Below, piece after piece: positions 6,693 through 11,925 of a stretch of DNA of 11,925 bases (positions are counted from its first letter, which is position 1; each line of letters opens with the position of its first letter). This DNA comes from JAAZMI01 sp050942615 (GTDB lineage Bacteria > Bacillota > Dethiobacteria > DTU022 > UBA8154). The notes under the pieces were generated by a model. That model saw only the letters and a program-made list of their open reading frames with translations, did no database searches and was not told the DNA's origin. Both the position numbers and the translations under genes were made by a program. The stretch spans positions 1-11,925 of the forward strand of contig JBMNNQ010000038.1 in NCBI GenBank assembly GCA_050942615.1, given 5' to 3'.

Positions 6693-7781
6693 GTGCGGAA
6701 GAAACGTAAAATAGAACATCTGCAACTCATTCGTAATCTAACTGACGGGCCGGATACAAACGGCTTTGAGGATATACACTTTGTACCAAATTGTTTGCCC
6801 GGCATCAGCCCGGGTGAAATTGATACGGCCACAGTTTTTTGCGGGAAAAGGATGAAGGTACCTCTTTTGATCAATGCCATAACAGGTGGTGTCTCCGAGG
6901 CTGTGGCTATTAACAGGGCCTTGGCCCGCGTGGCCCGCAGGCTGGAAATACCGCTGGCGGTAGGTTCCCAGGCAGCCGCCTTGCAGGATAAAAGCTGCCG
7001 CCCCAGCTTTACAGTTGTACGGGAAGAAAATCCGGAAGGGTTTATCCTGGCCAACCTCAGCTGTGCGGTTTCTGTACAAGAGGCCCTGGAAGCAGTGGAA
7101 ATGATCAAGGCTGATGCCCTGCAGCTTCATCTTAATGCAGCCCAGGAAACGATGATGCCCGAAGGTGAGGGCGATCTTTGTTTCCATAACTACAGGCAGA
7201 AGATCAAACTCCTGGCCAAAACATTACCCGTGCCGGTTGTGGTCAAGGAAACGGGCTGTGGTATTGCCCGGGAACAGGCGCGTGAACTTTTGGATACGGG
7301 TGTTGCTGCCTTGGATGTCGGGGGCAAGGGAGGCGCCAATTTTATCTTGGTGGAAAGTTGTCGCAAAAGCCGAAATCCCGAGCAGCCTTTTTCCCGGTGG
7401 GGCCTTTCCACTGCGGTGAGTTTGATCGAGGTGTTAAAGGTTGCCGGCTCGCAATTAGACGTTGTGGCTGCCGGTGGCATACGCAATGGGTTGGAGGTGG
7501 CCAAGGCGCTTTGTTTGGGGGCCAAACTGGCGGGGGTTGCTGCTCCTTTGGTCCGTAATTTTTACAGGCAGGGCGAGCTGGCGGTGGAAGGCTATTTATT
7601 ACAGTTAAAAAAACAGTTACAGCAGGCGATGTTGCTGCTCGGTGTCTGTAACTGGGCTGAATTGCAACAAAGACCCCTGGTAATCTTAGGTGATACAGGC
7701 AAGTGGCTGGAAAAAAGAGGGCTGGATCCCGCTTGTTTTGCCCGGCGAAACCCCCTTCCAGAAATTGGGGATAGCCCGTAA
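6693..7781 (+). CDS. fni: Type 2 isopentenyl-diphosphate delta-isomerase (FMN-dependent)
   Basis: Interconverts isopentenyl and dimethylallyl diphosphate, the isoprenoid building blocks, using reduced FMN and Mg2+ in the cytoplasm. The 362-residue protein is slightly longer than usual (about 330-350), with a C-terminal extension. Family motifs are in order: RKIEHL at 5-10, NAITGG at 61-66, GSQAAAL at 91-97, HLNAAQE at 146-152 (N148 and Q151 substrate contacts; E152 the metal-binding glutamate), VKETGCG at 184-190, DVGGKGG at 208-214 (usually DVSGxGG) and GGIRNGLEVAKAL at 261-273. The GTG start at 6693 has AGGAG at 6681-6685 and fits homologues. It lies 88 bp past the terminated operon, so it needs its own promoter or read-through; I see no convincing promoter. 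The next gene follows 20 bp downstream and is probably cotranscribed. In bacteria using the MEP pathway this isomerase is an accessory enzyme that balances the two products. Confidence 0.93.
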   Translation: MRKKRKIEHLQLIRNLTDGPDTNGFEDIHFVPNCLPGISPGEIDTATVFCGKRMKVPLLINAITGGVSEAVAINRALARVARRLEIPLAVGSQAAALQDKSCRPSFTVVREENPEGFILANLSCAVSVQEALEAVEMIKADALQLHLNAAQETMMPEGEGDLCFHNYRQKIKLLAKTLPVPVVVKETGCGIAREQARELLDTGVAALDVGGKGGANFILVESCRKSRNPEQPFSRWGLSTAVSLIEVLKVAGSQLDVVAAGGIRNGLEVAKALCLGAKLAGVAAPLVRNFYRQGELAVEGYLLQLKKQLQQAMLLLGVCNWAELQQRPLVILGDTGKWLEKRGLDPACFARRNPLPEIGDSP

Positions 7782-7801
7782 TACTGGAGGTGTGTTGGCC
7801 A

Positions 7802-8344
7802 ATGGTTTTGCATGAAAAAACATTAAACAGCAAAGAAATTTATGATGGAAAAATATTCAGGGTGCGTCGTGATCGGGTTCTCTTACCGGATGGCAGTGAA
7901 GGGTACCGGGAAATAGTTGAACATGGCGGTGCTGTGGCAATTGTCCCCCTGGTTGATGAGCAGGTCTACCTGGTGCGTCAATACCGCAAACCAGTGGAGA
8001 AGGTGCTTTTGGAGATACCTGCCGGCAGGTTGGAAACGGGGGAAAGCCCTGCAGAATGTGCGCGGCGTGAGCTTACCGAAGAAATTGGCTTTTGGCCCCG
8101 CCGGCTACAGCAGCTGGCTTTTTTTTATTCTTCTCCCGGTTTTACAAATGAAATTATCCATCTTTACTTGGCACAGGATCTGAAAGTTAAACAGGCTGTC
8201 AGGGACGCGGGTGAATTTTTGGATGTGGTAAAAATACCTCTTAAGGAGGCGCTTAGAAAGGTTGCCTGCGGGGAGATTTCAGATGGTAAAACCATGACTG
8301 GTTTGTTAATGACGGCTTGCCGACTGGCAGCGGTTTCCCAATAG
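7802..8344 (+). CDS. Nudix hydrolase, probably ADP-ribose pyrophosphatase
   Basis: Hydrolyses a nucleoside diphosphate linked to another group, probably ADP-ribose to AMP and ribose 5-phosphate. From ATG 7802 it has 180 residues. The Nudix box is perfect (GX5EX7REUXEEXGU, about residues 75-97, with RRELTEEIGF). Upstream, HGGAVAIVPL and VRQYRKPVEK followed by LEIPAG are typical of the ADP-ribose pyrophosphatase subfamily. SSPGFTNE places a proline 16 residues after the box glycine, a marker of that subfamily. The ATG is preferred over an in-frame GTG at 7790, which lies inside the ribosome site GGAGG (7786-7790). It follows fni by 20 bp and is probably cotranscribed. It is not the type 1 isoprenoid isomerase, which also has a Nudix fold, because it lacks that family's motifs. 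The exact substrate is an inference. Confidence 0.9.
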   Translation: MVLHEKTLNSKEIYDGKIFRVRRDRVLLPDGSEGYREIVEHGGAVAIVPLVDEQVYLVRQYRKPVEKVLLEIPAGRLETGESPAECARRELTEEIGFWPRRLQQLAFFYSSPGFTNEIIHLYLAQDLKVKQAVRDAGEFLDVVKIPLKEALRKVACGEISDGKTMTGLLMTACRLAAVSQ

Positions 8345-8363
8345 GGGACAGTTTTGTTATAAT
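8335..8363 (+). promoter_or_regulatory. Predicted sigma-A promoter of hisC
   Basis: TTCCCA (8335-8340), a 17-nt spacer and a perfect TATAAT (8358-8363) preceded by TGT, an extended -10. It overlaps the end of the Nudix gene. Transcription would begin near 8370, giving a leader of about 95 nt before hisC. The leader is AT-rich and shows no recognised riboswitch or T-box; a second TATAAT at 8438-8443 lacks a good -35. Confidence 0.5.
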
Positions 8364-8464
8364 AGACTTAAAACTAAAGGCGGGCGTCGGCAAGATTTTT
8401 GTAAAAGCATTTTTTATAAATAACGTTCTAAGAAATATATAATATTATTAAAGGAAGTGAACAG

Positions 8465-9571
8465 ATGAACGCTACCAGGCGGCGCGCCTGTTTGGACAAT
8501 ATGACCCCGTATGTACCAGGAAAACCGATTGAAGCTGTTAAACGGGAATTGGGAATAAATGATGTCATTAAAATGGCCTCCAATGAAAATCCTTTAGGAC
8601 CTTCTCCCTGTGTTTTAGAGGCCATCAGGGATTTTTTGCCCCAGGTTAATTTTTATCCTGACGGGGATTGTCACAATTTAAAAAAGGATTTGGCAGAACA
8701 TCTTGCTTTGAAAAGCAAGAACATAATTGTGGGCAACGGGGCGGATGAACTTATTTTTTTTGTAGGGGCCACCTATTTGGACCCCGGGGATGAAATGATC
8801 GTGGCCCGTCCCTCTTTTTCAGAGTATGAATCGGCAGCATTGCAGATGAATGCCCTGCCCGTGCCTGTTTCCTGCAGGGAATTTGCTTACGATCTGGAGG
8901 CCATGGCTGCGGCTGTGAACAAGAATACAAAACTGATCGTGATCTGTAACCCCAACAACCCCACCGGCAAGATTGTCACCCACGCCGAGCTGGAGGCTTT
9001 TTTAAAGAAATTGCCCACTGATGTGCTGGTAATTATTGATGAAGCTTATAAGGAATACGTTACAGATTCTTCTTACCCGCGGAGCCTCGAATTTTTAAAA
9101 AATGATCACAATGTCCTTATTTTACGGACCTTTTCCAAAGGCTATGGCTTGGCCGGCCTCAGGGTGGGTTATGGTTTGGCCCCGGCTACTGTAATTGCCG
9201 ACCTGAATATTGTCCGCCCACCTTTTAATGTTAACTCCGTGGCGCAGGTTGCCGCCCGCGCTGCACTCAGTGATCAAGAACACCTGCAGGCCGTCCAGGC
9301 TCTGAATAACCGCGGTAAGGAATTCCTGTCCAGGGAATTCGAGCGGCTGGGCCTTTTTTATTTACCCACAGAAACAAATTTTTTCTTTGTTGAGGTGGGG
9401 GTTGATTCCCGGCAGTTATTTGAAAAATTGCTGCAAAAAGGTGTTGTTGTGCGCAGCGGTGACGCCTATGGCTTTCCACATTTTATCCGGGTATCAATTG
9501 CAACAGGGGAACAAAATACCCGTTTTATTAAGGCCCTGGAAAAATCCTTAGAGGAACTGTCTTCTATTTGA
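8465..9571 (+). CDS. hisC: Histidinol-phosphate aminotransferase (pyridoxal-phosphate enzyme)
   Basis: Transfers an amino group from glutamate to imidazole acetol phosphate in histidine synthesis; members of this family also often act on aromatic 2-oxoacids. The 368 residues are typical. The class I/II aminotransferase motifs are present: SNENPLGPSP at 39-48, NGADELI at 91-97, CNPNNPTG at 161-168, IDEAY at 191-195, RTFSKGYGLAGLRVGY at 221-236 with the cofactor-binding lysine K225, and IRVSIAT at 341-347 with the substrate-binding arginine R342. The ATG start has AAAGGAAGTGA just upstream. The gene is alone, away from other histidine genes, and has its own likely promoter. This leaves open a role in phenylalanine/tyrosine synthesis instead of, or as well as, histidine. 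Its 3' end overlaps the convergent PRC-barrel gene by 8 bp. Confidence 0.9.
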   Translation: MNATRRRACLDNMTPYVPGKPIEAVKRELGINDVIKMASNENPLGPSPCVLEAIRDFLPQVNFYPDGDCHNLKKDLAEHLALKSKNIIVGNGADELIFFVGATYLDPGDEMIVARPSFSEYESAALQMNALPVPVSCREFAYDLEAMAAAVNKNTKLIVICNPNNPTGKIVTHAELEAFLKKLPTDVLVIIDEAYKEYVTDSSYPRSLEFLKNDHNVLILRTFSKGYGLAGLRVGYGLAPATVIADLNIVRPPFNVNSVAQVAARAALSDQEHLQAVQALNNRGKEFLSREFERLGLFYLPTETNFFFVEVGVDSRQLFEKLLQKGVVVRSGDAYGFPHFIRVSIATGEQNTRFIKALEKSLEELSSI

Positions 9572-10475
9572 CAAAAATCTGTCCCAACTTTTCCTTAAAA
9601 ACATGCAGGTTTTCTTCCAATTCGTGGGATATTACTGCCAAAAAAAGGCTGGTAACTTTGTTTTGGGCTTCTGCTTCCTGCAGGATTTCTTCTGTAATTT
9701 CACTGCCCGCCTCGATCAGGAGCCGGCCTTCGCTATCCCTGATAGTATAGTTTGCTTTTTTATGCAGGATATAATTTTTCATTTTTTCTCTGGATTCCCG
9801 GGCCAATTCCCGGCCTTCGCTGGAAATTTCCTTTTCCAGGTGGTTCCAAATTTCCCTGGCATTTTGAAGCAGATCGCGCACCTGGGGAATTTTTTCTGTG
9901 GCCTGTTCTTCTTTTAGGGATTCTCTTGACACTGTATCTGCAGCCTCCGGTTCTGCTTGTTCCGCCTCTGCCGTGTGTTCCTCTTTTAAAAATCGCTGGT
10001 AATCAGGCACCGCTATGATATAGTCTTTACCTAAGTTGATGACACCTTCAATGGTCAGATAAACGTTTTTATTTGTTTTTTCCTTTGCCCGGGTTTCCGT
10101 TAACAACAGGCTTTCAATTTCACCTGTTTGCACGGAAAAAGTAAAGTCTTGCACCTTGGCAACGTAATCACCGCCGCTGCTGATTACTGTGCTGCCTGCA
10201 AAAGTGTAATCCCGGGAGTCTTCTATCCGGGTTTGGGTTTCTGAGTCCAATGTATCTTCTTTGTCCTTGATAATAAGAACATCCTTGCCGACATTGTAAA
10301 TTTGTGCATAGGGTATCACCCGGGGCCTACTACCCCTTAGAAAACTTTTTTCTCCCACTGCCAGTCCCTCCACCTTTTTCCGGGCGGGGTTAATGATCAA
10401 TTCCTGAACCTTACCCAATAAGGTGCCGTCTTCCAGGCTGACTACCGGGAAACCTTTGATTACCTTTGCATGCAT
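9564..10475 (-). CDS. PRC-barrel domain protein with charged helical C-terminal region
   Basis: A 303-residue protein of unknown role with no signal peptide or membrane segment. Residues 1 to about 72 form a PRC-barrel (KVIKGFPVVSLEDGTLLGKV, ELIINPARKKVEGLAV, then RVIPYAQI and DVLIIK). A second PRC-like unit spans about 80-160 (GSTVISSGGDYVAKVQDF, TGEIESLLLTE, DYIIAVPDYQRFL). Residues about 163-235 are rich in Glu, Ala and Arg and probably form an acidic linker and coiled coil. Residues about 236-303 look like a small extra domain (KANYTIRDSEGRLLIEAGSE, then ITEEILQEAEAQNKVTSL). PRC-barrels occur in ribosome maturation (RimM), photosynthetic reaction centres and many small stress or envelope-associated proteins; none of these can be assigned here. 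The start is firm: AAAGGAGG stands 7-8 nt upstream on the minus strand. Confidence 0.82.
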   Translation of the reverse strand: MHAKVIKGFPVVSLEDGTLLGKVQELIINPARKKVEGLAVGEKSFLRGSRPRVIPYAQIYNVGKDVLIIKDKEDTLDSETQTRIEDSRDYTFAGSTVISSGGDYVAKVQDFTFSVQTGEIESLLLTETRAKEKTNKNVYLTIEGVINLGKDYIIAVPDYQRFLKEEHTAEAEQAEPEAADTVSRESLKEEQATEKIPQVRDLLQNAREIWNHLEKEISSEGRELARESREKMKNYILHKKANYTIRDSEGRLLIEAGSEITEEILQEAEAQNKVTSLFLAVISHELEENLHVFKEKLGQIFVK

Positions 10476-10519
10476 GAAAACGCCTCCTTTTTTTTCTATT
10501 CTTTATCTTTTATGAGTTC

Positions 10520-10548
10520 TTTATACCTGTTATTCTTGTTATACCCAA
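10520..10548 (-). promoter_or_regulatory. Possible promoter of the PRC-barrel gene
   Basis: Read on the minus strand: TTGGGT (10548-10543), a 17-nt spacer and TATAAA (10525-10520). Transcription would begin near 10513, about 38 nt before the ATG. The -10 is good and the -35 weak. Confidence 0.35.
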
Positions 10549-10686
10549 GGTTTATAACCGGGCCAAGCCTAAGATAGCATATTTTAGGCAGGTTACAACC
10601 GGAAAGTTGCTTTTTAAAAGGGCAAAAGATATAATTATGTTGCTAAAGGCTTGAATTTGGCTTAAACATTACAGGTTAATCAAACA

Positions 10687-10705
10687 GTTTACCTTTACTG
10701 TAAAC
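10687..10705. repeat. Perfect inverted repeat GTTTAC-N7-GTAAAC
   Basis: Two 6-bp arms separated by 7 bp, about 60 bp before the likely tsaE start. It may be an operator, but an arm this short can occur by chance in AT-rich DNA. Confidence 0.35.
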
Positions 10706-10750
10706 CATATTTTATATGCAGGGGTTTGTATTGCCGCCTGTTACCTGCTT

Positions 10751-10757
10751 GGAGTGG
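10751..10757 (+). promoter_or_regulatory. Ribosome binding site supporting the TTG start of tsaE
   Basis: GGAGTGG lies 6 nt before TTG 10764. The alternative ATG at 10716 has only AT-rich sequence before it. Confidence 0.5.
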
Positions 10758-10763
10758 AAATTA

Positions 10764-11246
10764 TTGTTGACGGTTAAAAGCAGCAGCGAGGAGATGACCA
10801 GGAAATTAGGCTGTTTTTTAGGAAAAATTGTCCCGCCCGGAACGGTGTTGGCCCTGAGCGGTGAATTGGGGGCGGGAAAAACGGTTTTTGCCCAGGGGGT
10901 CGGTTTAGGGCTGGGGGTGGCAGAAACAGTGAACAGCCCTTCTTACGTATTAATGAACATTTACTGCGGGCGTATGGAATTCTACCATTTTGATTTTTAT
11001 CGCCTGGAAGAGGAAGAAGAACTTTTTGAGTTGGGGCTGGAGGAGTATTTTTATAGTGAAGGGGTTACGCTGATCGAATGGGCCGATAAGTTTCCGGGGG
11101 TTTTGCCACCCGATCGGCTGGAAATAAAAATGCTCAAAGATGATCAGGATCTGGAACGGACTCGTCTGTTATACTTCACACCGCGGGGCAAACTTGGTGT
11201 ATTTTTCCTCAAGGAGTTGGGTAAAATTGCTTCTTTTGGCGCTTGA
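10764..11246 (+). CDS. tsaE: tRNA threonylcarbamoyladenosine biosynthesis ATPase TsaE
   Basis: P-loop ATPase that works with TsaB and TsaD to place the t6A modification on adenosine 37 of ANN-decoding tRNAs. With the TTG start at 10764 it has 160 residues, near the family norm of about 150-160. Walker A is SGELGAGKT (about residues 32-40), followed by the switch-like NSPSYVLMN (about 57-65), HFDFYRLEEEEEL (75-87) and GVTLIEWADKF (100-110) with the conserved glutamate and tryptophan. The start is uncertain: an in-frame ATG at 10716 would add 16 residues unlike the family and has no ribosome site, while GGAGTGG (10751-10757) sits 6 nt before TTG 10764; TTG 10767 is also possible. The end overlaps tsaB by 20 bp. 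A slightly long C-terminal tail follows the core. Confidence 0.9.
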   Translation: MLTVKSSSEEMTRKLGCFLGKIVPPGTVLALSGELGAGKTVFAQGVGLGLGVAETVNSPSYVLMNIYCGRMEFYHFDFYRLEEEEELFELGLEEYFYSEGVTLIEWADKFPGVLPPDRLEIKMLKDDQDLERTRLLYFTPRGKLGVFFLKELGKIASFGA

Positions 11247-11925
11247 TACGGCTACCAGGGTTTGCAGCGTAGCCTTGGGCGATGGCCGGACCATCCTAGC
11301 GGAATATTTTTTGAACAACAAAAGAACACATTCACAAGACCTGCTACCGTTGATCGTTTCCCTTTTAGAGGGTTCCGGTATACATAAAAATCAACTGGCA
11401 GGTTTGGCCGTAAATATAGGCCCGGGCTCCTTTACTGGTATCCGGATTGGCTTGGCTACCGCAAAGGGCCTCTGCCAGGGGCTGGGCATTCCTGCCGTGG
11501 GGGTGACGGGCCTGGAAGCTTTGGCGGGGGCTGCTCTCTTTTGCCCGGCGTTGATCTGTCCGGTTTTGGATGCCCGCCGGAACCAGCTATACACGGCCCT
11601 CTATCAAGGGGGAGGGGATGAACTGCAGGTGCTGCAGCCAGCTGCCGCACTTACCCTGCAGGAACTGCTGGCAGAACTGGATCGTTATAACGAAGACATT
11701 GTTTTTTTAGGGGAGGGCCTTGCAGCATTCAGTCCGGAACTAAGTGCAGCACTGGGAAAAAGGTACCGGGAGGTGCCTGTTTCATTACAACAAAACCATG
11801 CTGCATTGATTTTACAAAGGGGTCTAAAAATCTGGAAGGAAAAAGGGGGGCTATCCCCTGCAGCCCTAAAGCCTTTCTATCTCCGTCTGCCGGAGGCAGA
11901 AAGACGTTTACGTGCAAAGAGGCCG
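11227..11925 (+). CDS. tsaB: tRNA threonylcarbamoyladenosine biosynthesis protein TsaB (3' end beyond window)
   Basis: TsaB is the ASKHA-fold partner that dimerises with TsaD and recruits TsaE for t6A synthesis. The frame is open from TTG 11227 to the last base of the window, 233 codons with no stop. The start LLLALDTATRVCSVALGD is the classical N-terminus. Then come NNKRTHSQDLLPLI with the family's HS motif, and NIGPGSFTGIRIGLATAKGL (residues about 64-83), the hallmark of TsaB/TsaD. VLDARRNQLYTALY (about 113-126) is also typical. The closing LKPFYLRLPEAERRLRAKRP resembles the family C-terminus (PxYLRxxEAE), so only a few residues are probably missing. AAGGAG (11211-11216) inside tsaE is its ribosome site, 10 nt before the TTG. 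It overlaps tsaE by 20 bp, so translation is probably coupled. In many genomes rimI and tsaD follow. Confidence 0.9.
   Translation, partial: MLLLALDTATRVCSVALGDGRTILAEYFLNNKRTHSQDLLPLIVSLLEGSGIHKNQLAGLAVNIGPGSFTGIRIGLATAKGLCQGLGIPAVGVTGLEALAGAALFCPALICPVLDARRNQLYTALYQGGGDELQVLQPAAALTLQELLAELDRYNEDIVFLGEGLAAFSPELSAALGKRYREVPVSLQQNHAALILQRGLKIWKEKGGLSPAALKPFYLRLPEAERRLRAKRP

Larger units (their letters stand above)
10476..10763. other. Divergent intergenic region with inverted repeats
   Basis: No gene is visible. It separates the minus-strand PRC-barrel gene from tsaE and should hold promoters for both. Inverted repeats: GCCTAAGA (10567-10574) with TTTTAGGC (10582-10589), 7-nt loop; GGTT-AC-AACC (10591-10600); and GTTTAC (10687-10692) with GTAAAC (10700-10705). 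No T-run follows any of them, so they look more like protein-binding sites than terminators. No clear tsaE promoter could be chosen. Confidence 0.45.

Noticed and set aside
7802..8344. Type 1 isopentenyl-diphosphate isomerase (Nudix fold) next to fni
   Set aside because: The sequence has the standard Nudix box and the ADP-ribose pyrophosphatase SSPGFTNE signature, not the type 1 isomerase motifs.
10716..10763. ATG at 10716 as start of tsaE
   Set aside because: Only AT-rich DNA precedes it, and the added residues do not resemble TsaE N-termini.

Overview
The window looks like chromosomal DNA from a strictly anaerobic, intermediate-GC member of the Bacillota (Clostridia, perhaps a Peptococcaceae/Desulfotomaculum-like lineage; the lineage is an inference). 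The reasons are oxygen-sensitive pyruvate:ferredoxin-type enzymes, iron-sulfur flavin subunits like those of clostridial electron-bifurcating enzymes, strong AAAGGAGG-like ribosome sites, and frequent GTG/TTG starts. No mobile elements, tRNA, rRNA or CRISPR were seen.

Region 1 (about 253-6604, + strand) is an energy-metabolism cluster of six genes that ends at a clear rho-independent terminator (6611-6664). The first three genes encode a complete 2-oxoacid (probably pyruvate):ferredoxin oxidoreductase: a fused gamma-delta subunit, alpha and beta. The next three encode a soluble NADH-dehydrogenase-like module: a NuoE/HydC-like [2Fe-2S] protein, a NuoF/HydB-like flavoprotein with extra iron-sulfur domains at both ends, and a 239-residue NuoG/HydA-like iron-sulfur protein that has no hydrogenase or molybdopterin catalytic domain. 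The arrangement suggests that electrons from pyruvate oxidation pass through ferredoxin or directly into an NAD(H)-reacting flavin module. This is the most interesting feature of the window.

Region 2 (6693-8344, + strand) holds a type 2 isopentenyl-diphosphate isomerase (fni) followed closely by an ADP-ribose-pyrophosphatase-like Nudix hydrolase. Region 3 (8465-9571, + strand) is a stand-alone hisC aminotransferase gene with a good upstream extended -10 promoter. It converges with, and overlaps by 8 bp, a minus-strand gene (9564-10475) for a PRC-barrel protein with a charged, helix-rich tail.

Region 4 (from about 10764 to the window edge, + strand) is the start of the tRNA t6A-modification cluster, tsaE then tsaB. 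The two overlap slightly and both probably start at TTG. tsaB is open at the window end but lacks only its last few residues. The 288-bp divergent gap before tsaE contains inverted repeats but no gene.
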